From a virus, in the IMG/VR virus record IMGVR_UViG_3300032285_002718, positions 1-42,214 of that record: a DNA stretch of 42,214 nt; one strand, 5' to 3'. A model generated the notes under the pieces. The model was not told the DNA's origin. It saw nothing but the letters and a program-made list of their open reading frames with translations, and searched no databases. Below, piece after piece: positions 18,080-25,712 of the stretch. Position 1 is the first letter of the stretch. Each line of letters begins with the position of its first letter. A program made the translations under genes and the position numbers.

Positions 18080-19021
18080 ATGACACAACACTATTCAGTA
18101 GATTTCTGGGATGCTTCCACAAACGCAACTGCAGAAGCACCTCCCCCTGCATTATATTCAAACGATCCAGCATACGATATAAATCCATTTATTAATACTG
18201 CTACAGTATATATGATTGTGGGCGATCATGTGCTAGATCCTGTATTGTTTGATAGTACACACCAAGATCCAGCAATGTATTGCGTAGATCTATTTGATTT
18301 ATTCAACGTTAAATGTGTTGCAATGAGCAAGCATCTTTACGATACACTTGTCTATACATGGCCACGTGAAAAGATTACATATATCACAGAATCAATGGCA
18401 ATGAATGGTCGTACATTCTTTGCAGATTATCGTGCCGCAGCCAAAGTTTGGGTGCCTAACACTGATCATATCCCATACGGACCTGACGGTATTAGTCCTT
18501 CAGAAAACTTAGGTGCTGGATTCAAGCAAGAAATTGAAATGACTGACGAAATCGTTAAAGACGTCAGAGACTTTATGTATCTATTTGCTAAAGAAACTGT
18601 TGAAGACGAATTTGAGCGTAGATTCTTAGCAATGGCTCCAAGCGGAACTTTAGAGCGCGAAACGTGGGAAATACAAAAACACGAAGCACGTGAGTGGTTA
18701 ACTTATCAGGGCACAGGCGGGCATAAAACTAAGTTTTTAGATTATTTGGCCGAATCACATAACCGTGATAAAACAGAGTTAGCTAACAGAATCTTAGAAA
18801 AAGCAGAAGAATACGAAGATCAAGTTGCAGAGCTATTAGTACAGCAACAAAGAATCTTAGCCGATTTCAAAGCATGCGAAAATGTGTGGGATATAAATAT
18901 CCAGTACGAAAGGTACTTTGGATTAGCCATCCCCGGAAAACAAGCCCAAGCGATGGGATTAACCCAAGGACCCGACAGTTTAACAAGAACAACAGAGGTT
19001 CCACATGGATTCCAATTCTAA
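18080..19021 (+). CDS. Unrecognised protein in the fibre-distal cluster
   Basis: A 313-residue soluble, acidic protein with no signal peptide or membrane segment. I do not recognise the family. The N-terminal two thirds look globular: TVYMIVGDHVLDPVLFDS and YCVDLFDLFNVKCVAMSKHLYDTL suggest an alpha/beta fold. The C-terminal third is helical and probably coiled coil (DKTELANRILEKAEEYEDQV followed by AELLVQQQRILADF). It starts one base after the preceding stop, with a CAGGAG ribosome site, and overlaps the next gene by 17 bases, so the three genes from 18080 to 21450 look translationally linked. Tail-fibre assembly or modification is possible by position only. Confidence 0.6.
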   Translation: MTQHYSVDFWDASTNATAEAPPPALYSNDPAYDINPFINTATVYMIVGDHVLDPVLFDSTHQDPAMYCVDLFDLFNVKCVAMSKHLYDTLVYTWPREKITYITESMAMNGRTFFADYRAAAKVWVPNTDHIPYGPDGISPSENLGAGFKQEIEMTDEIVKDVRDFMYLFAKETVEDEFERRFLAMAPSGTLERETWEIQKHEAREWLTYQGTGGHKTKFLDYLAESHNRDKTELANRILEKAEEYEDQVAELLVQQQRILADFKACENVWDINIQYERYFGLAIPGKQAQAMGLTQGPDSLTRTTEVPHGFQF

Positions 19022-19841
19022 GACAACAAACGCATATATTAAAGATATAGAAAATATCGTAGCATCAGACGTAACTGAAATTAAAATCGACGAAGAGTTT
19101 TTAAATCGTTACGGAATGGGCGATTTTGAAAAAGAAATCATGGCCTATGCTGTACACTCTAATATGGGTATGACAGCATACCAATGCCAGAACTTTGTCG
19201 CAAGAAGCCAGTTAACTCCGTGGCGTCAGGTACGACAAGCATATATGGAGCTTGAAGCTCGTTACCATGCTTATCAAGAAATCAAATCTAGTTTGCGCAA
19301 AGCAGAATTACTACGTAAAAAGTGGTTGCGCGATCAAGCCGAAGCAGTTGACGAAATTGCCAAGGAAATGCTTCAAGTAGATATCGATAAAAACGATTAC
19401 GATATTACTATTTGGAAGCGTAAGATGCTACAAGCAGAAAGAGAAATTAATGCTTTCATGGAAATTGTAAAATTCTATGCAAAGACTGACGAAGACCTAC
19501 AATGGTTTGCCGCAGAAAATGCAGAAGAAGAAAGAAAGTATTGGATTGCTCGTATGGGTAAGCAAGCCGCAACAGACATTATTAGTTACGGCAGAATTGG
19601 TTCGGGCAATTGGGACAGTATTGCTATGATGCCAGAAGCTGATCAAATTGAAACTCTACAAATGGCCACAAAGTATGCTGGCCTGGTCCAAGCAGGGATA
19701 CATAATATATCGTTAGGCGTACAAGGTTCTATCGATAAATTACTAGAGAGTAGAGATGAAACAATCCCAGACATCTGCGAAGACGCAAAAAATATTCAGC
19801 TTACCAATCAACCCAAAATTAACGGAACAGCAATACTTTAA
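19005..19841 (+). CDS. Unrecognised helical protein
   Basis: A 278-residue protein that is predominantly helical and charged: LEARYHAYQEIKSSLRKAEL, LLRKKWLRDQAEAVDEIAKEML, and a middle segment rich in Lys, Glu and Trp. No domain is recognised. An AGAGG ribosome site lies upstream of the ATG inside the 3' end of the previous gene. Its own 3' end overlaps the following methyltransferase fusion by 86 bases, an unusually long overlap. It may be a partner subunit of the enzyme encoded downstream, but that is inferred only from the overlaps. Confidence 0.6.
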   Translation: MDSNSKTTNAYIKDIENIVASDVTEIKIDEEFLNRYGMGDFEKEIMAYAVHSNMGMTAYQCQNFVARSQLTPWRQVRQAYMELEARYHAYQEIKSSLRKAELLRKKWLRDQAEAVDEIAKEMLQVDIDKNDYDITIWKRKMLQAEREINAFMEIVKFYAKTDEDLQWFAAENAEEERKYWIARMGKQAATDIISYGRIGSGNWDSIAMMPEADQIETLQMATKYAGLVQAGIHNISLGVQGSIDKLLESRDETIPDICEDAKNIQLTNQPKINGTAIL

Positions 19842-21450
19842 TTTTTTAGAGTTTTGCAAGTATTACAAAGATTATATCTTTGACATATACTTTACTTCAA
19901 GAATTCCTCCGTTTAATCAAGATGCTATGGGAGACATATTTGTTTCCCAGCAAGATGCATTCTCTGTAATAGATGCCGCGTTCAACCTTCATAGGGAGAC
20001 CGGCATCCCTCTTTGTGCTACCTTTAATAACATTGATGTAGCACCAACTCAAAAGAACCTTGACATATGGCTAGAGCACTTCCAGCCTTTATATGACGCA
20101 GGCATCCGTTCTGTAATTCTTCCACATATTCATTGGATGACTACAGGACAAATACAAGCACGATATCCAGACCTGTATGTTAAGAATACAATTCTACGAA
20201 ATGTACGCACTCCTGCTGAGTTTGTTGCTCATGCAAAAGCAGGTTTTGATTATGTGTGTATTGATCGAGATCTAATGCGTGACCGTGATGCACTTATTAG
20301 GTTAAAAACTGCTAAAACTTGGGTTAAAGAAAACTTAAACAAAGATGTTACTATTAGCCTATTGGCAAACGAAGGATGTTTAGGTGCATGTCCTATGATG
20401 GACGAACACTATCAATTCAATAATAGTAGAGATTCAAGCCGTCCCCAGTATTTTAATGATAGTATTAGCCGTGTAAGTTGTCCTAAATGGGATCATGAAG
20501 ATCCTTCAGTTCCATTAAAAACAGCTAACCTTCCTCCATGGAGAGAAGACTGGGTTGAATTACTTGACTATGTTGATGTATTCAAAATGCACGGCAGAGA
20601 AAGCATTGAACGTTTTCACGAAACGCTCGATATAGTTGCAGGTTTTGTTGAAGGCGATGAAATCTTATTTGACGGGTTTGAAGAATATATTGAAGAAGGT
20701 AACCTAACAGAAAAGCCGATTAATATTTGGCGAGATAAAATTAAGAACTGTAAATTTGATTGCTGGGAATGCCAGTACTGTGATAAAGTTGTTAATAAGA
20801 AACGTACAGAAATAACATCGCCTAGAATTGCTCAAGCAATTGATAGTGTGATGAATAGTTCTATTGATATGATTAATATTGATGTTCCTGGCTTGACCAG
20901 CTGGAAGATGGAAAGTCTTATCAATAAGTTAGCTAAGAATTCTACACGGTATTTAGAAGTAGGTAGTGCGTTAGGTGCAACAGCCTGTGCGGCCCTTAAA
21001 GATAATTCTTTAGAAGTTATTTGCATAGACACATGGAAAGATACATATCAACCAGATAATGGAATCTTTGAAATGCCAGAGAACAATAAAGAAGATTTTA
21101 TTAAAAACATAAAACGTTTCAAAGGCGACAACAGAGTTATTGTCTATGAGTCCGATATGTTTGACGTTAACTTAGATGAAATTGAACCAGTCGATTTCCT
21201 ATTCTATGACGGCCCGCACGATCCAAATACTACTGCAAAAGCTATCAAATATTTTTCTAAAATACTTGCCAATGAAGCATTTATATTAGTTGATGATGCT
21301 AATTGGGAAGGTGTAGTTGCAGGAACCGATGCAGGGATCAAGGCAGCAGGTCTTGATGTTGTGTATTCTAAAGTTATTTTAAATGATCAAGAAGATCTAA
21401 CTGCTTGGTGGAATGGGTTTTATCTGCTGGTAGTACGCAAATCAAGCTAA
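19756..21450 (+). CDS. Predicted peptidase-U32-like Fe-S TIM barrel fused to SAM methyltransferase
   Basis: A 564-residue two-domain protein. Residues about 15-350 look like the peptidase U32/collagenase-like TIM-barrel family: YIFDIYFTSRIPPF, GIPLCATFNN, GFDYVCIDRDLMRD, and LLANEGCLGACPMMDEHY. Seven cysteines are clustered as C208, C212, C242 and C332/C336/C339/C342, consistent with an Fe-S cluster. Family members UbiU/UbiV, TrhP and RlhA act in hydroxylation of quinone precursors or RNA. Residues about 395-564 are a class I SAM methyltransferase (motif I LEVGSALGATA near 399, then VDFLFYDGPHD and LVDDANW). The start is supported by purine-rich AGAGAG upstream; the next Met is at residue 58, inside the barrel. 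The 3' end overlaps the convergent Nudix gene by nine bases. The substrate is unknown and could be fibre, surface glycan or host RNA. Confidence 0.65.
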   Translation: MKQSQTSAKTQKIFSLPINPKLTEQQYFNFLEFCKYYKDYIFDIYFTSRIPPFNQDAMGDIFVSQQDAFSVIDAAFNLHRETGIPLCATFNNIDVAPTQKNLDIWLEHFQPLYDAGIRSVILPHIHWMTTGQIQARYPDLYVKNTILRNVRTPAEFVAHAKAGFDYVCIDRDLMRDRDALIRLKTAKTWVKENLNKDVTISLLANEGCLGACPMMDEHYQFNNSRDSSRPQYFNDSISRVSCPKWDHEDPSVPLKTANLPPWREDWVELLDYVDVFKMHGRESIERFHETLDIVAGFVEGDEILFDGFEEYIEEGNLTEKPINIWRDKIKNCKFDCWECQYCDKVVNKKRTEITSPRIAQAIDSVMNSSIDMINIDVPGLTSWKMESLINKLAKNSTRYLEVGSALGATACAALKDNSLEVICIDTWKDTYQPDNGIFEMPENNKEDFIKNIKRFKGDNRVIVYESDMFDVNLDEIEPVDFLFYDGPHDPNTTAKAIKYFSKILANEAFILVDDANWEGVVAGTDAGIKAAGLDVVYSKVILNDQEDLTAWWNGFYLLVVRKSS

Positions 21451-21870
21451 GATATCGATTACAGTATCTATCTTAGCTTTGATAATTTTATTATTAAGGG
21501 TAACACGTACACCATTGTGTAATGGTTTTGGCCAATGTTCTTGATCACACCAAGCATAGCCAACGTGTTCTTCGTTAAGTTTAGGAATAAATTCTTCCTT
21601 AACTACTAACATGTATGTGTGATAATGAAAGCCTTCGTCTTTGCTTGTGAATAATTCTAGCGGAATATACTTGTCAACTTCTGGCAAGAACCCAATTTCT
21701 TCAGTAATTTCTCTTTTTAAAGTATTAATGGGCGCAGTATCTAGCGGCTCGTTTTTGCCGCCTACTATTCCCCAAGTTCCTGCAGTCTTGCCTTGATTGC
21801 GCAATAAAAATAAAAATCTTTTTGTATCTTTTGCAAAAAATATACCACCACTACAAATTATATCGTTCAT
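21442..21870 (-). CDS. Nudix hydrolase
   Basis: A 142-residue single-domain Nudix protein, expected to hydrolyse a nucleoside diphosphate linked to another group. The Nudix box is readable around GGKNEPLDTAP and REITEEIGF. It departs from the consensus GX5EX7REUXEEXGU by having Asp at the first Glu position and one extra residue before REITEE. The catalytic REXXEE core is intact. The ATG overlaps the gp15 stop (ATGA), so it is probably translated from the same minus-strand late mRNA as gp14 and gp15. Nudix genes are common in T4-like phages, but placement in a neck/tail operon is less usual. Possible substrates include damaged dNTPs, ADP-ribose or NAD derivatives; none can be chosen from the sequence. 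Confidence 0.85.
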   Translation of the reverse strand: MNDIICSGGIFFAKDTKRFLFLLRNQGKTAGTWGIVGGKNEPLDTAPINTLKREITEEIGFLPEVDKYIPLELFTSKDEGFHYHTYMLVVKEEFIPKLNEEHVGYAWCDQEHWPKPLHNGVRVTLNNKIIKAKIDTVIDILA

Positions 21871-23297
21871 AAAAATAATCGCCAGTTACCTGATCTGTAT
21901 TCACCTTCAAAGCTCTTAGACCACATTTCACCGTCCCATACATATTGTATGCCGGTTCTAATGTTAGTTATGTAGGTAAGATCAGTAACTGACTGCGAAC
22001 TGAATATCACAGACCATGCTGTTCCGTTCCATGTAATGATATTGTTTGCATGTGCTACTAAGTACGTTCCGTCAGCATTTCTCCAGGCCTTTGCCGCTTG
22101 GTCTTCGGCTAATGCTTGTGCTAATTTAGGATCTGTATTAATATCTTCTAATATTAGATATCGTATTCCTGCAACAGGATTATCAGGAACAAATGTCGTT
22201 GGATCTATAATTGCATCAATATAAGTTTTACCACTATTTGGTGGAACTTGTGTATCAGCAGGAATAGTATCAACGTCATAGTCTAAGTGCATGACAGATT
22301 CATCAGCGGGATCTAAACTAATACGTGCAATAATTTCAGTACCGGACGGTTTTAAAAGTCTAATTTGACTTAGTCCTGCTTGGAACTTTCCTGGATATTG
22401 ATCAAGTATTCGCAACCAACTTATATTTGTTCCGTACTTGTAAGGAACTTCGTCGCTTGAAAGTCCTTCATATTGAGCTAACAATTTTGCTGTTCCGTCA
22501 ATAATTAACACTCCTAGATTTCCTAAAGTAGTTCCGTCGACTGCTGTAGCAGTTCTTCCGCCAAAGAAATCAGTTTCAGTATATGAATGATATTCGCCGG
22601 ACTCTAATGTGCCTTCAGGTTCAACAAATATAGATGTAATAATATTTGTAATGATTCCCATCTGTTTAACTTTAGCAGGTGTTGTTAACCATATTGGAGT
22701 TGCAAACTGTAACGTAGCTATGTCAATATCTTGTTCAGTACCTTGTGGAATTTGACGACTACTAAATGTCATTTCTGTTAATTCTAAAGTACTTAGACTT
22801 GTCCAGTCTAAATAATTGTCAGTTGTTTGTAATTCTAAACTAGGACGGAACAGTACTAACATTTGCTCAATTAATTGTAACTTTTGATCTGTGTTAGTTG
22901 TCCATATGTCTGCTTGAAATGTTAAATCGTATGGCACAGGCATTAGGCGTTCTACAGTATAATTTTCGCCTTCAATATTTAAAAATTCTTCTTCTCCAGT
23001 ATCTGGATTGATCCAAGTATCTCTTTCTTTAACATGTACTTTACTAATGTGCGTAGGCTCTTGTAATCGATTACGTGCAACTTCTAAGTTCTTAATGTAG
23101 CATCCAATAAGAGGAGCAGTTGGCATAGTGTTTTCGCTGTTCTTTGCCAGTATCTGTGCAACCTGTCGATTCATATCACCATAGCGAACAGGTACTCTGG
23201 TTAAATTTCCTTTATTGTCGCTGTAACTGAAATTGCTCATTAGACGCATAAACTGTGTTAGGTAGCGTCTTATCTGCCCGTCATAAAAGTATTCCAT
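21867..23297 (-). CDS. 15: Tail sheath stabiliser/tail terminator gp15
   Basis: Homologue of T4 gp15, the hexameric protein that caps the tail tube and sheath and joins the tail to the neck. The N-terminal third carries the family pattern FYDGQIRRYLTQFMRLMSNF, then LTRVPVRYGD, and later PVPYDLTFQADIWTTNTDQK with EQMLVLFRPSL; T4 gp15 has equivalent FYNSSFRRY, FIRVPITY and QILPYFQP blocks. It is 476 residues against roughly 270 in T4. The extra C-terminal half contains two short aromatic motifs (ITWNGTAWSVIF, YVWDGEMWSKSF) that resemble modules in this phage's gp14 and sheath. It begins one base after the gp14 stop and overlaps the Nudix ATG by four bases. Confidence 0.85.
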   Translation of the reverse strand: MEYFYDGQIRRYLTQFMRLMSNFSYSDNKGNLTRVPVRYGDMNRQVAQILAKNSENTMPTAPLIGCYIKNLEVARNRLQEPTHISKVHVKERDTWINPDTGEEEFLNIEGENYTVERLMPVPYDLTFQADIWTTNTDQKLQLIEQMLVLFRPSLELQTTDNYLDWTSLSTLELTEMTFSSRQIPQGTEQDIDIATLQFATPIWLTTPAKVKQMGIITNIITSIFVEPEGTLESGEYHSYTETDFFGGRTATAVDGTTLGNLGVLIIDGTAKLLAQYEGLSSDEVPYKYGTNISWLRILDQYPGKFQAGLSQIRLLKPSGTEIIARISLDPADESVMHLDYDVDTIPADTQVPPNSGKTYIDAIIDPTTFVPDNPVAGIRYLILEDINTDPKLAQALAEDQAAKAWRNADGTYLVAHANNIITWNGTAWSVIFSSQSVTDLTYITNIRTGIQYVWDGEMWSKSFEGEYRSGNWRLFL

Positions 23298-23298
23298 C

Positions 23299-24501
23299 TT
23301 AATTGTCCGCCTTTATTCTTAGTGCTTTACTTAGTGCTTGGCGCTCTTGGACAACCTTAGTGCCGATTGTAGCAGTATTTGTATTATTAATAAAGCTGGT
23401 AACTTCTGTTTGACGAGTTTGACTATTTGGTGTTGTCATGTTTCCGTCTCTTGGAGTATTAGTTGCCTCCATTCTTACATTATCTTCGTACTTGAGCCAA
23501 TAAGAACCGTCGTATCTAAAAAGTCTATTTGGAAAATAATCTGTACGCAAGTGGAATTGTCCTAGAATAGGATTGCTTGGCCAGTTGATGCCAAATGTGT
23601 AAGGAGCACCGTTAGGAGGAACAGTACTGCCTGTGTTATATCCTACATAGTACTCATGTTCGGGAGTTCTAAGAACAACAGAAGCATCAATAGTTCCTTC
23701 GGCTGTAACGTCAATGTTAGTATCGCTAACATCTTCAACATCAACTAATCCTTGTTCGTTTAATGGAACAACAAAATACGGAGTAGTGTCGTATCCGCTC
23801 ATTGGTAGGTCAGCTTCTGCTTGTGCTATGATAGCATCATTAATTGCTTGAGCAATGTTGAGTGTTGTGTTTAATTCTGCTAATGTTCCTGCAGGATTTC
23901 CTTGAGTATCGTACTGCTCTTGATTTAGTATTTCTGCGTACTCTTGACTGTTGATCATAGGAGCACATTTTAATCTTAGTAAGTGCGGATACCAAGTAGG
24001 ACTGAAGCCAGTTGATGGACGAGTTACATCTTGGACAACATAAAATCGCTTTAGTGCGATAGATGCATCACCTAAGGCATACTCGTCTTTTAAATGAGGT
24101 AACTCTAACACATCGCCCGATACAGGTTTTCTACCTAGCAATTCAACAATAGTACGCAAGTGTACGTGAATCATAACATTGTCGTTGGTTAAAAATAAAC
24201 CAAATTGACTTAGATTAAAATCTAAGTCCTGCATGGTATAAATTGCACGTCCAATATAAACATTTGGCTCGTAATGACGATCTCTGTTTTCCATTAACAG
24301 CAAATCTTGTATACCTAGTACGGGATCGTAGTGGGTATTTGTAGGTTGTGCTGGAGATGCTTCCGTTTCAGGAGCAACAGGGCCAGCATACTTGTGTATG
24401 TAGATGTCAGTTCCGCCCACCTGAAATTGTTCATTAATCAAGCGGTCAAAAAACTTGAAATCATTGCCCTTTTCGGGGCGGTATAGAGATAGTCTTGGCA
24501 T
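23299..24501 (-). CDS. 14: Neck protein gp14
   Basis: Homologue of T4 gp14, which with gp13 forms the neck that closes the filled head and binds the tail. The start MPRLSLYRPEKGNDFKFFDR and the QVGGTDIYIHKYAG block are typical of cyanophage-type gp14; SQFGLFLTNDNVMIHVHL and GDVLELPHLKDEY match the family core. A longer reading from 24540 adds 13 residues, but the start at 24501 fits the family N-terminus and lies just after a minus-strand TAAATA motif (24509-24515), which a longer start would read through. Near the C-terminus, GQFHLRTDYFPNRLFRYDG is a small aromatic module. The protein has 400 residues against roughly 250 in T4. No Shine-Dalgarno sequence is seen. Confidence 0.85.
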   Translation of the reverse strand: MPRLSLYRPEKGNDFKFFDRLINEQFQVGGTDIYIHKYAGPVAPETEASPAQPTNTHYDPVLGIQDLLLMENRDRHYEPNVYIGRAIYTMQDLDFNLSQFGLFLTNDNVMIHVHLRTIVELLGRKPVSGDVLELPHLKDEYALGDASIALKRFYVVQDVTRPSTGFSPTWYPHLLRLKCAPMINSQEYAEILNQEQYDTQGNPAGTLAELNTTLNIAQAINDAIIAQAEADLPMSGYDTTPYFVVPLNEQGLVDVEDVSDTNIDVTAEGTIDASVVLRTPEHEYYVGYNTGSTVPPNGAPYTFGINWPSNPILGQFHLRTDYFPNRLFRYDGSYWLKYEDNVRMEATNTPRDGNMTTPNSQTRQTEVTSFINNTNTATIGTKVVQERQALSKALRIKADN

Positions 24502-24508
24502 AGTAGTG

Positions 24509-24515
24509 TATTTAA
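24509..24515 (-). promoter_or_regulatory. Late promoter motif TTAAATA for gp14/gp15/Nudix
   Basis: On the minus strand TTAAATA ends seven bases before the gp14 ATG. The T4 spacing rule predicts an RNA start about two bases before the ATG, an essentially leaderless message. The motif abuts the plus-strand motif for gp13. Confidence 0.6.
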
Positions 24516-24522
24516 CTAAATA
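24516..24522 (+). promoter_or_regulatory. Late promoter motif CTAAATA for gp13
   Basis: CTAAATA ends exactly five bases before the gp13 ATG at 24528. Together with the adjoining minus-strand motif it forms the near-palindrome TATTTAACTAAATA at 24509-24522. No ribosome site is present. Confidence 0.65.
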
Positions 24523-24527
24523 TAAGC

Positions 24528-25286
24528 ATGAGTGATACAACTGATGCCCGTCAAGAAATTATAGATTACGTTACCAATATGCTAGGTGGCGGAATGGTCG
24601 ATGTTGAGTTAGAGCCATCTAATTATCAAACAGCTATTGACCGTGCCCTTGCTGTATATCGTCAACGTAGTGCAAATTCTGTTGAAGAAAGCTATGCTTT
24701 TATAACTGTAGATCAAGATGTTAACGAATATCAGTTAGCACCTGAAGTTATGAGTGTGCGCGAAGTATTCCGCAGAAGTATCGGATCTCGCACTGGCGGC
24801 GGCGACACAGGTACGCTATTTGAACCGTTTAATTTGGCCTATACAAATACCTATTTGTTAAGCTCTAGCAACATGGGCGGTTTAGCAACATATTTTGCGT
24901 TTGCAAGTTACCAAAATTTAGTAGGTAAAATGTTTGGTAGTTTTATCAACTTCCGCTTTAATCCTGCTAATAAGAAACTAACGCTAATGCAACGTCCAAG
25001 AGGACAAGAAACACTATTGTTATGGGTTAACAATCACAGACCAGATTTTGACCTAGTAAGAGATCCTTATGCAGGTATTTGGATTAAAGATTATACCCTA
25101 GCAACCTGCAAGATGATATTAGGCGAAGCTCGTAGCAAATTTAATCAAATTGCCGGACCTCAAGGCGGTACAAGTTTAAATGGCGATGCTTTAAAATCAG
25201 AAGGCCAACAGGAAATTGAAAAATTAGAGTTAGCTATTAGAAATAGTGAAACAGGTGAAACCCCAATGTGGTTTGTAAGAGGATAA
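24528..25286 (+). CDS. 13: Neck protein gp13
   Basis: Homologue of T4 gp13, the head-closure neck protein that sits under the portal. It has 252 residues. Diagnostic stretches shared with cyanophage-type gp13 are the N-terminal helix DARQEIIDYVTNMLGGGMVD, YQTAIDRALAVYRQRS, and the C-terminal DYTLATCKMILGEARSKF with IAGPQGGTSLNGDALKSEG. It is transcribed divergently from its functional partner gp14, with only 26 bases between the two start codons. No Shine-Dalgarno sequence precedes the ATG, and the late promoter motif ends five bases upstream. The next gene begins one base after its stop. Confidence 0.85.
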   Translation: MSDTTDARQEIIDYVTNMLGGGMVDVELEPSNYQTAIDRALAVYRQRSANSVEESYAFITVDQDVNEYQLAPEVMSVREVFRRSIGSRTGGGDTGTLFEPFNLAYTNTYLLSSSNMGGLATYFAFASYQNLVGKMFGSFINFRFNPANKKLTLMQRPRGQETLLLWVNNHRPDFDLVRDPYAGIWIKDYTLATCKMILGEARSKFNQIAGPQGGTSLNGDALKSEGQQEIEKLELAIRNSETGETPMWFVRG

Positions 25287-25287
25287 T

Positions 25288-25665
25288 ATGAAAATACGTG
25301 ACTTATTAGAAAGCGTTGGCGGTTCTAAAGCATTATCGCAAGATCAAGTAACTGCGATTCCTAATGCGCATTATTTTCCAGACTTAGATAACAGTAGTGG
25401 TTACGAAGCATATCGCTGGGGAGTAGCATTGGCAGGTATGCCAGATTTTCCAATGGAGCCAGCAGGTCCAACAGGGCAAAAATTAGTAACTATTGGTTAT
25501 ACCGATACAGATGATATCATCATCGATAGCACAAGTAAAATATTTGGCGCCCAAAAAATTCGCCTAACACCCAGAGGCAGTAACGAGCCCGGCGACACAC
25601 AAAAAGTTAGCCCAGTGTCAAACTGGAACGCTAAAAAGACCACCAAAAGAACCAAAAAAGATTGA
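25288..25665 (+). CDS. Small protein with capsid-targeting-like N-terminus
   Basis: A 125-residue protein of unknown function. The opening MKIRDLLESVGGSKALS resembles the short N-terminal peptides that route T4 internal proteins into the prohead, and contains L-L-E followed by Ser, which fits the (L/I)-X-E cleavage rule of the T4 prohead protease gp21. The middle (YEAYRWGVALAGMPDFPM, TIGYTDTDDIIIDSTSKIFG) looks globular. The C-terminus is basic and Lys/Thr-rich, ending KKTTKRTKKD, which would suit DNA contact. It starts one base after the gp13 stop and is probably translationally coupled. A virion-internal role is inferred, not shown. Confidence 0.6.
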   Translation: MKIRDLLESVGGSKALSQDQVTAIPNAHYFPDLDNSSGYEAYRWGVALAGMPDFPMEPAGPTGQKLVTIGYTDTDDIIIDSTSKIFGAQKIRLTPRGSNEPGDTQKVSPVSNWNAKKTTKRTKKD

Positions 25666-25690
25666 CCTTGTAATCACAATGTAATAAAAT
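25662..25690 (+). promoter_or_regulatory. Sigma70-type (early) promoter for dNMP kinase
   Basis: TTGACC at 25662-25667 and TAAAAT at 25685-25690 are separated by exactly 17 bases. The predicted start is near 25697, about 15 bases before the ATG, and an AGGAG ribosome site lies within the leader. This looks like a host-sigma promoter placed inside a late structural region. Confidence 0.65.
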
Positions 25691-25712
25691 ATAGTATCGA
25701 CTAGGAGATACT

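Noticed and set aside
20749-20781. Canonical radical SAM enzyme
   Set aside because: CxxxCxxC occurs at the C-terminal end of the barrel, not after the first strand, and the EGCLGACP block fits U32-like proteins better.
24502-24540. Longer gp14 start at 24540
   Set aside because: It would run through both promoter motifs and overlap gp13. The family N-terminus matches MPRLSLYRPEK.
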